DNA from: Chaunax sp. Z400
Lineage: Eukaryota > Chordata > Actinopteri > Lophiiformes > Chaunacidae
Direction: 5' to 3'
Length of the DNA: 64,000 bases
Assembly: GCA_037577475.1 (NCBI GenBank)
Contig: CM075188.1
Location: 12,689,001-12,753,000, forward strand
The notes under the pieces were generated by a model. That model ran no database searches. It was given only the letters and a program-made list of their open reading frames with translations, and was not told the DNA's origin. The translations under genes were made by a program, and so were the position numbers. Positions 12,840 to 25,330 of this stretch are shown here, piece after piece (the first letter of the stretch is position 1; the number at the start of each line of letters is the position of its first letter).

Positions 12840-14639
12840 GTAGGTAAGTGGAATCCTTCCCTGCCTCTTTTCATTATCTCCGCTGAGCAGCTGTCACAAA
12901 CAGCCACTGCTGCATTGAAGTCCTGAGCTGCATTTACTCTGACCCCGCTTTTGTCATGCAATGTGGTCAGCATTTTTTTTAGAAACACAAAGAGGACTGC
13001 TTCTCTTGAACTGGCTCTGGGAAGTTTCAAACTATACTTCATGATCAGGTAAACTGTGTGGTTTGGAAGTGGGATCATACAAGTAGATATGCATTCTGAT
13101 TTTATTACACATTTTAACGATGTAGACTTCTGATCTTCATGTGATGACCACAACAAAGAGAAATGGATGTAAATTTGTTTTCTTTTGGCATGAGGAGCCT
13201 CTTTCACAAGAATAACTGAGGCCAAATGGTAGACAGAGCCCAATGATCGTCTATGTTCGTGTGACTTTGTGAGAAGTTTGGACTCTTTCAGCCACATCCT
13301 GTGCTGCTCAGTCCTCAAACTCACAGAAAGCTTCACTCCTCCTGACTCAATTAGTTCAGCAGTTTTCTTTTTTGTGCTTCGTAGCGCACACGCTGTCTCC
13401 TGAATAATGTCTTTGCTCACAAACTGTGACAGGTTCCCATTGATTACCTTGAGAAAGAGCAGTGGGTCGAAGGGGAACAATTCACAGAGAATAAGAAAGA
13501 GTTGATGCAACGAAAGACAAGAGGGGACAAGAATAATGTGTCAGATAGAGAAATGATTGTGTTGATTGTAAATAACATGGATTATCCCGTTCAATGATCT
13601 GCTTTTGCTTTTCAGATTCCACAAGACTATAATTCATAGCACAGCTGCTTGGCACTGCTGGTGTTAATCCAAGGGCAGCATCAAGAAACACCGACAGATA
13701 ACTGGCCCCGAGGGTCCTAGCTGTGAGAGAGGTCCAACACCCTGCCTGAGGGATACTGCAGTGTTTGTTCATGCAGTCTTAACTTGAGGTTTAAGAGACC
13801 TGCTGGAAGAGACAAAACAAAGCTTTTTCTGCCATTTCTGCTGGCCAAATCTGTCTATTAGATCCTCTTCTGCTAACACAAATATATCGTCCCTCTGTAA
13901 CTGCACTTTTATTGTTGAAAAGCATTTATTGTAGCAGAAGAAAATATGTAATATAAGCTTAAACTTACTGTCCCAGATCAAGAAACATTTTAGTATTTTT
14001 TATTTGGTAGGTTTTTAGTATAAAGCTACGGTTTTCTCTGAGCAAACCTGAATATACAATTTACATTGGTGTGATTATTATGGCCTTTAGGATAGTTTGA
14101 CAATATCTAATACTGTTGTAAATAATTAATTATGGGTATGGCGGGAATCATCTACAATTGTTTTGATTAGTTTCTTTGTTAATTGTTTTGTCTAAAAATA
14201 TCAGAAAACATTGAAACATTTTTAAAAAGTCACCACACCCAAACGTTTCTGAAGGGAAAAGTCATGTCTTTGAATGTTTTATGTCTGACTGACAGTTTAA
14301 AACCAAAAGGTACTCAATTAAAAACTATACAGCACTCAGAGACTGCAAACCTCTGCCAAGGAAGCTCAGTTTCCGCATTATGTCAAAACTCCCCCTAGAA
14401 TTTGGAATCATATTGGTATCATTATTAGTTTGACGGTTATTTAAAAAAAACACATTTCACTAATGGTGGTTTTCTTTAGGATTTAGCTCAGCAACTTTTT
14501 AAAGATACATCAGTTTTGACACCAAACTGAATCAGCAAAGTTTCAGATACAATTTGATCTTAGTCGCAAGTCTGTGATGTTATTATTTGGTGTCTCACAG
14601 TAGTGAATTATCTGTGAGCCCTATAAATAGAAATATTCT

Positions 14640-14965
14640 GGATCACTGGTTCCTGAATGTTACCAGGATCCAGATCATACTTTGATATGTGTGGTAGATC
14701 TTATGGGGATCCCAGTGTGCGTTATCCATGACGTTAGAAGCAAAGATCTTGTAATTGCTCCTATTCCGCTATGGTAAAGAATCCTTTAAACAAATTTAGG
14801 ATCCAGATGTTGATCCAAATCACCGCCAAAATATAACGGATTGTTCCTTGGGCCATACCCAACCTCTCCAAAAAACAAATCAAAGTCCATTCATAACTTT
14901 TTGAGTAAATCTGCTAACAGACAGACAATCCAACCAACGCCGGCGAAGACATAAGCTACTTGGAG
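14640..14965 (-). repeat. Dispersed repeat, '...ctgctaacagacagacaa...' family
   Basis: Contains 'gatccaaatcaccgccaaaa' and 'aaatctgctaacagacagac' followed by 'aacgccggcgaagacataa', landmarks of an old dispersed repeat common in fish. The block at 58686-58800 carries the opposite-strand version of its end (gtctgtttgttagcaggatt). Diverged and non-coding; family name not asserted. Confidence 0.65.
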
Positions 14966-15768
14966 GTTATTATATAAATCAGAGAAAACAATATGCAGAT
15001 AAATATTTGGCATTATTTGCCATTTTGCTGCAAAAACAATCAATTGTTGAAATAATTATCTGTGGATCAAATGATTGACCTAGCGGTGGTCCATTGTGAT
15101 AGATCCCGAGTCACCCCTGTTCAGGAGGTACTGGACCAGCTCTCCGTCTATAGGATCCGATCCTCAGTCTTACCCTGATAAGTGTATACTGAGAACTGTT
15201 TGAGCTGGTGGTGAGGAGATTCCCCTTGCTTCTCACTGCCTTCTTCCAGACATCAACCCTGTTTACTCTGCTATAGCACCTAGTTGAATAGCCCTTGAAC
15301 TAGATACTATGTCAGCCACGCCCGTTAACGGCAGCTCTCCTCTGATTGATATTGGCACTTGGTATGGTTGCTAGGTGTAAGTTTGGTGACTAGAAAGTTA
15401 AGTCCAAAGGGTTTGTAATTTTGGTTTGGCTAGGGTAACCTATAGGAACCTATTATGTTATCATACACCAGACCCAGTAATCTCTACCAATGTAAAGATA
15501 CCATTGTCCACTACGTTACTTTAATTGCAGATAGAAACATTTTATTGTGAATTATAAGGGCAAGCATACAGCTCAATGATTTTCGAGTGATAAGCAAAAT
15601 AGAAATTGTTGTAATACTTGGAAGGAGAGGTTACAAGTACTTCACTTCCTTAAGGTGTCTTCATATGATCAGTTTAACTCTTACTTAAAATCATTCAAGT
15701 TCTCTGATTATCGATTGATTTAGCGCTTATTATTAAAACAGAATTAGATCAATTGATTGCATTCTTAG

Positions 15769-15862
15769 TTATTGAATACATTTTAATCATGTAACAATCA
15801 TCTTACAACATTATTGAATATATGTGAATCATATAACAATCATCTTGCAGCATTATTGAATA
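15769..15862. repeat. Degenerate 42-bp tandem repeat
   Basis: Two adjacent 42-base units (15769-15810 and 15811-15852) share ttattgaata, then ataacaatcatctt/gtaacaatcatctt and a cagca/caaca end; a third copy starts with ttattgaata and then breaks off. Confidence 0.75.
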
Positions 15863-16316
15863 TTGTGTGTTGCTTCTTATGGATATGGAAAGTCCCTCAC
15901 AGTCCCTTTAGGCCTCTCAGTGTGTGATCATCATGTTGGCTCGTGCAGAGGGGGGGGGATCTCAACTTTCCTGACAATTGGAAATTAAATTTGTGAAATC
16001 ATTCCTTAGAGATTTGAACCATCTTAAATGTTGTATCTCGTACGATTTAGTTTAATTCAGATATTCCTGAATTTCAGCAAGTGTTGGTTGCATCAGTGAT
16101 ACAGTTTCAATATACTGTATGTTAGAATGTATATTACAGTCCAGTGATTCAGCACTGTTTTCATACTGTTTGTATTTTTATAATATTTAAAGATTGTTTT
16201 TTTAATCTAAGTTATATTCTTTTACTGCACCAGTAATGCCTCTGAGAATCAATGTGTAAAATGTACATAACAGTAAAAAGGAAAACTTGTCTCATAAAGG
16301 TTTTTTTTAATTTCTT

Positions 16317-16322
16317 TTTATT
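16317..16322 (-). terminator. Candidate polyadenylation signal for rex1bd
   Basis: On the minus strand this reads AATAAA, about 360 bases past the rex1bd stop codon. It is the first plausible signal downstream, but AT-rich sequence makes chance matches likely. Confidence 0.4.
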
Positions 16323-16679
16323 AAAAATACAATTCATAAAGTAAACAAAGATCTCTGGATGAGCCTCCAACAATTATTTAACCTTTGAGTATTTACACAT
16401 CATCACAACAGAAACATAAGTTCTTGTTTCTAGTTTTTTTCCTGATGCATTAATTAACAGAAACACACGACTACAGTTAGAAACACTCATGGCCAGGATA
16501 TGAAAAGATCCCTTGGTGGAACAAGACTGCAGCAGCAAGCAGGGTGGGGCCAGAGGGCGATCAATAAGTGCAGCTGAAGAACGCCAAGATGGAAGTTGCA
16601 GCAGATCTCAGTCGATCCGTCAGCTTCACTGTCTGGTGAAGTGAGAGGTCAGCTGCAGGAGCCTCCCAGGAGCCACCTG

Positions 16680-16895
16680 TCAATCAGACTCCTCAGAGTC
16701 ATACTTAAAGTCCTGCATGATCTCACTCAGAGCCTCTTTGTTCTTGATGAGCCTGAACAAGGGACGAGCCCAGACAACAGTGTTACAAAACATTTGTGAA
16801 CATCTTTTGACATATTTGTTATGTTGAAGTGAGATAGTCTGTTAAATCAGGAGGAAACAGGAAGTTCTGTAGCCAACAGCAGGTTGATAGTGAGT

Positions 16896-16930
<35 letters not shown>

Positions 16931-19396
16931 GTTAACAGGGAGCTACAAAAACGTAGGGGTGGTAATTCTTACTCGTGCTTGAACTCCCGAATCTTTTCTT
17001 GACAGTCTTCATCCCCCGGGTGATCCTGGGCCTGCTGCCTGGCCAGCTGCAGCTTGGCTGTCTGTTGAGGAGGCACATCGGATAAAATTTATGCAGAACA
17101 GTCATCAGTGGAAAAGTGAGAGGAGAAAGAGGATGTCTTGAGATCTGAGCACCAGATGTGATTGATGAAGAATGTGCCTCCCACATTCTTCAGACAACAG
17201 CTGTCTACAGATCCACTTGAAAAAACACTAACTTTTTTAAATGATTTTTGAACTGAAATCAGTGTTCGCTGACCGGACGGCACAAAAAGCTCACGAGGTA
17301 GCATCATGAAAAGTTTTCCATAACTCTCCATAATTTATGCTTAAAACATTTCTGACTTGAACTGGCCATTAAAAAAAGAATCACAGAATGCTGAACTTGT
17401 ATAAGAACTCTGCCTCCGTGTGGTGAAACAGTGGAACTGTATCAAACAGTCAACAAAAGGTGTGACCTCATAGCAGAAGGCTTTCATCACAATATCAATA
17501 TGAAACAGAAGTTTGAAACATCATTAGTTATGGTAGCTTAACTGGATATTTGGCTTTTGTAAAAGGTTAGAAACCAATACTGATATTTAGTCACACAGTA
17601 AAACAATACAAAGATCAAACTTCATTTACATATAACTAAATAATGCAAATTGAGAAAGATTGTCTGGTTTTAAACACTGCCTGTTGGGCTGAATTTAACT
17701 AAATATGAGTATTTAGCCGTTTATTTATTTGGTTGAATATGTCCATTTTCTTTTGTTATTTACAAATGTCATTTTAATTTAGTCTCTAATAGGTTGAGTT
17801 TTTAATTTGTCTATTATTATTGTGATTTACATCTATCAACCATAAACTACCAGGCAGATTGTGATTAAACTTGATATAAGACTGGGGCATGTGCCAAAAA
17901 TGGAACCACTGAATTTGTAGAAGATCTGAATAAAAAGGTTGGATGCATGATTTTTTTTTTCCTCTTACTTAAACAGAACCCTGAGGGCACCCATTTTAAT
18001 TAACAATTAAAAGTTAATTAAATTAAAAGGGACAGAAAGGGGTATGCACTCTACTGAGTGTCCTTGTCATTATTATGAGTGGTCTATAATTATCTTTGTA
18101 TTATTTCTTCTTTCCAGTCTCCAATTACTTTATCAATCTGTTCATTGCTTCACAAATCAAAACAATTTGCTCGTCTCTTTAGTTTATTTGTACTCATGCA
18201 TGAATATATTGTTAGTCTGTATCACTTACACCTTCGATATGTAGTAAAACTAGTGTATATTATTGAAATATAGCCAGTATAGTGTATATACACTTCTTCT
18301 TATACATTGTTCTAATACACTGCTATTTGATGAACTCTGTACAGAGAATGTTTACTTACCAATTCAAGTTTCTGCTTCTCTTTGCTCTGCAGCTTGTCAA
18401 TGTGCTCCGAAAGGTCTGGCCTGTCGAAATCGTGGTGCAGCCTCCCCTTGAGCTCCAGAACTTCTTTTGAGATGCCGGAGAAGGCCTGTGTTACCTCATG
18501 GACCAGCTGCCTGTAGTGGTCGAAGTCATAATGGGGTCCTGTCCTCAAGTAAGCCTCATGTCCTCTGGAAGGCAGTCAGCAGCAAGACACGACCAAGAAA
18601 TACACAAGCAGAAACTAATAGGCATATAATTCAGACTTATATGTATACATTAAGAACAATGATGACTGGAGACAGAACAAAATGAGATTTTGTGTACAGT
18701 CATATACAGTAACTAACAGTATGGTAGGTCATTACTAGATCCAAACATACTCTTCAAAGAGCTGATACGTCTCTACCCGCTCAGACTGAAGGTGATAAAA
18801 CCTCTGAATCAGGGCTTTAAAGTCTGCAGGGACCTACAGGGAGGAAATTACATTATATAAATTACAAATAACATGTGGATAGGGATGATTCATTTCAGTG
18901 CCGAGAGAAAGAACAGAAAACAAATCCCTCCAAGTTGGACAACAACGTTGTTTTTAGCCTAATTAAATAAGATAGAAATGCATTTGGAAAATGTTAAGCA
19001 ATGAATAATAAAATCTTTTGCAAATATTTGTATTCATGTATTATTAGTAGTGATTGAACAGACTAGGTGAACACTTAAAGGAGTTAGAGCTCTCGCAACC
19101 TGTGATTTTTACAAACTTTTACAAACAACAAGATTGTTGGTATGATTTTGAATTTTACGGTGCACTAGACTTGACTGGTTGTAATGACTGTTTAACAATA
19201 GTGCATGAAATAAAGGCTTGTTCCATGGCTCATCTGCTTCAGCTACGATACAGTTAATGTTATCGAGAAGCCCACTGCCTCTGCTAATAAGGCTACAACT
19301 TGAACTACAATAGCCAAGTTACCGGTTAGCTTAGCTTAGCACATGTGGAAGTTTTGAGGCTCTGAGTCATTTAACTTTATGTCAGATACTCACCAT
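16680..19396 (-). CDS. rex1bd: REX1BD-like small coiled-coil protein
   Basis: Five exons in phase: 19394..19396 (only the ATG), 18751..18833, 18360..18564, 16973..17061 and 16680..16752, giving 150 residues. Exon 2 reads VPADFKALIQRFYHLQSERV and leads into EGHEAYLRTGPHYDFDHYR; exon 3 continues LVHEVTQAFSGISKEVLELK; exon 4 has TAKLQLARQQAQDHPGDED and the final exon ends MQDFKYDSEESD. This matches human REX1BD (C19orf60), which has SSGPPYDFPRYR then VHEVTQVF, and similar downstream helices. The protein is mostly charged helix, likely coiled coil, with no signal peptide or membrane span. The family name comes from an algal repair protein (REX1), but the vertebrate function is poorly known. The start is fixed by a Kozak-like ACCATG directly followed by the donor gtgagt. 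Confidence 0.93.
16898..16929. repeat. Poly-G run of 32 in the last rex1bd intron
   Basis: Thirty-two consecutive G on the plus strand, so poly-C in the rex1bd pre-mRNA. It lies about 45 bases past the donor of rex1bd exon 4. Length should be treated as uncertain, since such runs sequence badly. Confidence 0.95.
17062..18359 (-). other. rex1bd intron 3
   Basis: AT-rich intron between the third and fourth rex1bd exons. No recognisable feature. Confidence 0.65.
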
Positions 19397-19778
19397 GGTT
19401 ATCTACCAGGATATATTGTCGCTGAGTTTCCACAGTTTATAACGGTGACACGTTCATATTTTGTAAATACAGGACGTCCTTTTTTCTCTCCTGGACGGGA
19501 AGCAGTAGCATGAATGTCCTGTAACTCGGAAGTGACGACGCGTAGCAGTGCAGGTCATTGTTTTTCAAAATAAAATTTCTCGTGCGGCAAAGGTTCCCTG
19601 TGTAGCAAAAAACGAACAGAAAAAAACAACACTTTCTTGTCTTTGCTTGGTTTGAACTTGATGTAAACTTATTGTTGTTAATTGTTATTATTAGCCTTCG
19701 TGCTGCATTTGTAATATCATTGTCCTGTATGGTGACGCTTAGTTTTAGCTCATTAACAGAGCTTGAGAGTATAATACA

Positions 19779-19806
<28 letters not shown>
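19779..19806. repeat. (GT)n microsatellite
   Basis: Fourteen GT units between rex1bd and fam78. Confidence 0.95.
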
Positions 19807-19809
<3 letters not shown>

Positions 19810-19961
19810 TTAACTAATTTAGTTTTGTCCAACAATTATCGATTCATTGTACTCTCCTGCGTTGTGTAATGATAATTAGATGTAGTCTTGAATCTTGATC
19901 TAAGGTGTGCATTAGGTGCTGGTTGGTTGTGAGGTATTGAGCAGTCGGCAACCTGATGAGA

Positions 19962-20035
19962 GGCAAGGCAAGGCAAATTTATTTATATAGCACATTTCAT
20001 ACACAAACGCAATTCAAAGTGCTTTACAAAAATAA
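19962..20035 (+). repeat. Short dispersed repeat 'ggcaaggcaaatttattta'
   Basis: Contains gcaaggcaaatttatttata, then tagcacatttcatacac and caattcaaagtgctttac, a short repeat very common in fish. A shorter relative lies at 60044-60110 in the notch2 intron. Confidence 0.75.
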
Positions 20036-21589
20036 GAACAAAAAGCACAAGGTGCTTTGTGAGAGGATGTTGTTCATTGTGGTAGTGCTGTATGTAATTG
20101 AAATACCAACATTTTCCCAGTTAAGTAATATTTATTTTTCTTGTCATAACTCATGTCATCAGTCTATCTGACGTCAGTAAATATGGAGGGAGCTTTCAGT
20201 TTGTTGAGTTTCGTTTTTTCTATCTCAATTTTTCAAACCTGCATGAAGGAGGAACCTCTCAATTTTAAAAGTTCAATCAAAACAGGGCAAACTCCACTTG
20301 CTGAGGAGGATCATGATTTGTGCTCATGTACTCTGTGATTGTTTTTGGCAAGACTGTTTTATTTTGAAAAATTGCATTAATACCCTGTCAGCTGACTGCC
20401 GTTAACCAATCAAATGTTTCTCTACATGAACATATACAGTCCTATGTCCATTTAACAATACGATTTACTTTTAAAATTAATTTACAATAATGTATGACGT
20501 TATGTTTTTAGTCACAGCCGAGCCAAATATATCCAAATATAATGCCAGAGCTGCAGCAATATCTACTTGTTGCTTCTTACCTTGCAGCCCCATTAATAAT
20601 AATACATCCTATCCACTGGGAGATTATTTTGTCTGATTTGCGTTTATGGGATTAGGAAGCATTATTCCACTATGGAGGAAACAGGTCGTAAAACTATAGT
20701 GTGCAGTCACTCCTACGCCTTCAGTCTCCCTCCGCCGTTCATTGGTCCATTAAGCATCTTCAGCACCAGGCAGGGTGAACAGCGACGCACAGCCATGCAG
20801 CTTTCATCATGTAAGGATGCCGAGCCGGACGCTGTCCTACACGGCTACTGTACGACACTGTTAACGTGACTTTTGTTTAGCTTTGATTTCGTTTTCCACC
20901 AGCCTATAACAGATGCTGACAGCCGGTATATTTGCAGCTGAATGTCTCCCTCGTTTTGATCGGGAAAACCCAGTCTGTGTCGTCTCACTCTGCAAGAGGA
21001 AGCTTTTTCTTCATTGGATGCTCGGACTCTCAGGTTTTGTTTGTTTCACCCGTCGAGTCAACAGTAATGACGAACAATAATACTCGGGTTAAAGGCAACA
21101 GCAGAATCTCATGTACAGTGCCGCATCAAAAAGCTTCCCTGCCCGACCACCGGGTCCCCCTGCCGGCGCCCCGGTGTCCGCCGGTCCCCCGACGCCTCTT
21201 ATGACATGACAGCTCGGGGAAGAAAGAAGAGGATCAAAGGTTCAAGCAGGGGTTCAAGCAGGAGCGCACACGGTTTGGACCAGAGAGGAAAGGGCGCATG
21301 GAAAAGGACACTTTGAGGGGAGAGGATACAATCATACCCACATCAAAAATTCATGTGATGCTTTATTAATCCCTGCAGGCCATTTCTCTTGCCTCCAGAG
21401 GGGTCAGAGCACGGGGTTAGTCACAGATCAACATACTGGAGTTAGTTGATGTGCCCCTACATCATTAGGGCGCGGGTGCCTGCTGTCACACCTGGATCCT
21501 GGTCTCTCAGGACCCACTGAAGCCTTATTGTGATTCATATTTTGGCCTACAGAGTGGTAGCACCCACCTTTGCCTTACAGTGTCATCTG

Positions 21590-23857
21590 ATGCACGGCCT
21601 CATCGTGTTGGTACTGCTCGAGTCCCGGTCAGCTGTGCCGTTCTCCAGGCCCGTCAGGCTCTCTTGGCTGCTCCTGACCATCACCTTTACCTGCACAGCC
21701 ATGGGCTGCATCCAGAGCATAGCCTGTAACAAGTCCCGGATCAAACGTGAGAACATCGTAGTGTATGACCTGTTCGCTACCATAGACCACTGCCCAACTG
21801 TCATTGAGGAGAACTCGCCCATAGTGCTTCGATACAAGACGCCCTATTTCAAAGCCTCGGCCCGGATTGTGATGCCCCCTATTCCGCGTAATGAGACATG
21901 GGTGGTGGGCTGGATCCAGGCGTGCACTCAGATGGAGTTCTACAATACCTATGGAGACGTCGGCATGTGAGTTCACACCTCTGTCACCTGCATCCCATTA
22001 CACCCCTGAGACGTGTTGTCAGATACAATAAATACGTTTTGCGTGAGCTACGGCTTCCAATTCATAATATCCGCTGAAATGTTTGCATGCGCACTGCTTG
22101 TAGCCTATACACCGTACAGCAATGTGTTCGCGCTTGTGCATCATACAGAGTTGCATAGAGGAGCATTCGTGCACGCAGCAGGTGAACGCTTGTCAGCCTC
22201 CTTCATTCAAACGCCCACCGACAGATTCTGTTCCTGTGACTTTGGCACCTATAGAAAAGCTGCTATTAAAGGAGCTGAACAAGTTGATGCTCTCACACTC
22301 AAATTGTGTCCTCCCCTACACCCCCATGATACACACACACAGGCCTATTATCTGGAGGGCATATGTGAGGGGGTGTTTAATCCTGCTGAGTTTAGGGCAT
22401 CTGGGTTTAGACTGGCTTGTCAGCAGATCATATGAGACAAACAAAAAGATGGAAGGGGGGCACCAGATGACAAAAACAGTTGGGCACAACAAAGAGATCT
22501 TAATCCACTGAGACATTGAACCACTAGATATCATGCACAGGCGGCTGTTTGTTCCGCTTGAATCTGGATAACAATTTTGAAGCCTTTCTGAGACTATCCT
22601 GTTACTGCTCTTATTATCATCGTAAACAGAAAATCACAACTTTTCATACTCCAGAAACACAACACAAGACACATTTAATCTAAATGCAAATAAAACATAG
22701 GCCTACTGTTATATTTATATACTATTGTATATAGTTCCATGTTGTGAAAGTATAGCTGACACTATCACTTAATCTACTTTTTGTTTCAATTGATCATTTA
22801 ATCTAAAAAATGTTAATAGATTGACAAGATAACATACTGAATAGCTTGAGTTGCCTAATAATCTATCTTTAATCTAATAATAATCAAAATTATTAATAAT
22901 ACGGTTGATTCATTAATTAACAAAATAGTCAACCATTTCTGTTGATTGATTGCATGTTATGTTAAAGATTTTTTTGGACTTCAGGACTAATTGTTTTCAA
23001 TCATCAGTAAAAAAAAAAATTTAAAAACACAAAATGCTTATTGCTCACCATATTGACTTGTGTGTGAGAATGAACCTACAGTTTATATTAATAAGAAATA
23101 TTTATTGGGCCATTAAACAGCAAATTAACAGCAGTTGAAAGTGTATTTTCTGCTGACATGCAGGGGTTTGAATTGTCACCTTGCTGCAGTGATCAGGATG
23201 TGTTTTTTTGTCTTTGTATGGGATTTGTTGATACGGTAGTAATCAGAAAGTAGAATATCACCAAGACTATCCTTTAAGTCTAGTTACTCAGAAACCTCCT
23301 TGTTTCAAGTCTCACATTGTCTGTCTCCTCTCAGGTCCAGCTGGGAGCTTCCTCAGCTACGAGAAGGTCTGGTGAGGGCCATCAGTGACTCAGACGGCGT
23401 GAGCTACCCCTGGTACGGAAACACAACAGAGACTGTTACCATAGTGGGCCCAACCTCCAAACCATCCCGCTTCATTGTTAGCATGAATGACAATTTTTAT
23501 CCCAGTGTCACCTGGGCTGTGCCGGTCAGTGAATCCAACACGCCCTTACTGACGAACATCAAAAGGGACCAGAGCTTCACCACCTGGCTGGTGGCACTCA
23601 ACACCGCATCCAGAGAAAAGATCTTGCTCCACACCATCAAGTGGAGGATGAGGGTTGACATCGCAGTGGATCCGTCCCTGCCTCTGGGCTCCAGGGCCAG
23701 GCTGGTGGGCCGGGTGCACCAGGACCAGCCACGGGTGCTGACCCGCATGGAGCCCATCCCTTCTAACGCCATGGGTAGGCCCAACGCCAACGATGCCCAG
23801 GTCCTGATGTGGAGGCCGAGGAGAGGGCCTCCACTTGTTGTCATACCACCCAAGTAG
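21590..23857 (+). CDS. fam78: FAM78 family protein (FAM78A/B-like)
   Basis: Two exons, 21590..21966 and 23335..23857, joined in phase at GM/SSWELP. The longest reading gives 299 residues from 21590; a second start at 21701 gives MGCIQSIAC and 262 residues. Landmarks are LRYKTPYFKASARIVMPPIP, TWVVGWIQAC, ISDSDGVSYPWYGNTTET, MNDNFYPSVTWAVP, RDQSFTTWLV, PNANDAQVLMWRPRRGPP and the C-terminal VVIPPK, which identify FAM78. Members are highly conserved; no biochemical activity is established. The residues before MGC are hydrophobic (LIVLVLL, WLLLTITFTC). An acceptor-like tgccttacag ends at 21580, nine bases before the ATG, so the true 5' exon is probably upstream. Choosing between the A and B paralogue is not safe from memory: the N-terminal extension fits the longer human FAM78A, while chromosome-1 neighbours would fit FAM78B. 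Confidence 0.9.
21967..23334 (+). other. fam78 intron
   Basis: AT-rich intron, GTGAGT donor and a ctcctctcag acceptor. ORFs at 22013-22511 have no recognisable similarity. No other feature seen. Confidence 0.7.
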
Positions 23858-25033
23858 AGCATTGAGAGCATCTGATTGGCCATTTGTTACATCATATCAT
23901 AGTGGGGCCAGTTCTGGAGTGAAACAGCTAACAAGAAAAAAGATTAAAAAAAAGACAACAGACACAATGAGGATCTATAACTGAGACTTACAATGTCAAT
24001 GGCACAAATCAGAGTCACAGTCTTGTTGTGTGTTAAATCTCGAGGGGACAACTGCCTTAATTCCCCAACGCTGCCTTTGACGATCCAGAAAGTATGTTGG
24101 TCACTCCATCTGGTGCTGTTGGGTATCCAGGTCTTCACTTCAGCCCAGCACAACTGAGCACAGCTAACGCTGAAAATCTGCCATTAGTGCTGGGATGTAA
24201 AGCAAACCTGTTCTGTAGCTACTCAGGCCCAGAAAGAAATGATCAGGCCTAAATACAGACCCTGTTTAAAAAGATTCATGGTACCGGCCTGCCCTGTACT
24301 GTACAGTAAGGTGCTGTGTAAGAGTTTAACCAAGGGAAGGTGTCTGTGTGTCATACAGGTCCAAGGAGGACAACGCTGCTGAGGGCTTTATTCATTGAGG
24401 ACAGAGATAACTACAATATCAGCTGGAATGTTAGTGGCTGATTTGCTTTTAGGGATGATGTGAGTGTGGGTGTGCAGGCATGTGTGTATGTGTTTGTGGT
24501 TGCGTGTTTTCTATAATGGAGCCCCAGGGTTGGGTCCGAGCTCGCTGCTTTGTCACACCAGACTGCCTCACACTCTCACACACATACACACCAGGGGCCT
24601 CATTTGTGTTTATGCTACAGTGAGGGTTATTTAGAAACAGAAAGATTGTCAACATACATGCATCCTCAGTGCTTTGCTTTTTTGCGTTTTTAAGTATCAC
24701 AGTAAATGTAGAAAGCTTGGATTTGGTGATGCCTGACAAGAATCTTAAATGAATCTGTGCAGCAGGATTTTTTTTTTTTTTTAAACACAAATGGTCAGTT
24801 CATCCAAGCTGCAGAGCTTCTTGCTCCCTGCCTTTCGAAAGCCAGCAATGCCTGTGTTGATAACAGCCTTCTACAGTAAAAAAGGATTTTATCTTTCCTC
24901 TGTCCCATGTGATTAGATTTATGAGGTGAAGAAGCAAGGTTACTTTATTTTACCAGTTATAAAATGAGTGTGGATTCAGTTTGTCTGCAAGTGAAACAAT
25001 ACATTCTTATCCAGTCAGTATGTGTTGTTTATA

Positions 25034-25039
25034 AATAAA
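25034..25039 (+). terminator. Candidate polyadenylation signal for fam78
   Basis: AATAAA about 1.2 kb after the fam78 stop, the best placed of several matches in this AT-rich region. Confidence 0.45.
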
Positions 25040-25082
25040 GATTGTAGTGAAAGAAGACTGTAATTATGCCAGAAGACTTAAG

Positions 25083-25330
25083 GAATCAGTTCACCCAAAT
25101 TACAAACGAATTTAGCTGTGAAATTTTGGGAATATTTGCACAAGTCCAATATCTGCTATTGATATTTCTGCCTTCCAACCAATACAACATAGATGAATGA
25201 AATCTCTTCAGAGAAAAAAATTCAAACAAGAGTTTACAGCCATACGAACAGGTCTGTGAGGCTGCACTAGACACAGCAACGCTTTAAGCCTCAGAGTGTC
25301 GTGAGAGAAAAAGTTGGGGAATTACAAAAG
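25083..25330. repeat. Dispersed repeat fragment
   Basis: The stretch with 'gaatcagttcacccaaatta', 'ttacagccatacgaacaggt' and 'gtgaggctgcactagacaca' resembles an old interspersed repeat found widely in fish introns. Diverged and non-coding; family not assigned. Confidence 0.5.

Larger units (their letters stand above)
12840..16316. other. Intergenic region crlf1 / rex1bd (tail to tail)
   Basis: Should contain the final crlf1 exon and 3' UTR, which I could not identify. Reading straight through the exon 7 donor (gtaggt) meets a stop at 12926 after 28 unrelated residues. Two repeats in it are listed separately. The 226-codon minus-strand ORF at 12830-13510 has no recognisable domain and overlaps exon 7 antisense, so I do not call it. 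Confidence 0.55.
19397..21580. other. Divergent region rex1bd / fam78
   Basis: Should hold the rex1bd promoter (close to 19400-19560) and the fam78 promoter with one or more non-coding 5' exons. A CpG-rich block at about 21060-21240 is the best candidate for the fam78 promoter or first exon. A fragment at 21356-21440 looks like the tail of a fish dispersed repeat. No TATA box or clear 5' exon edge could be fixed. Confidence 0.55.

Noticed and set aside
12830..13510. 226-codon minus-strand ORF
   Set aside because: Overlaps crlf1 exon 7 antisense, has no recognisable domain, and no start context or splice evidence.
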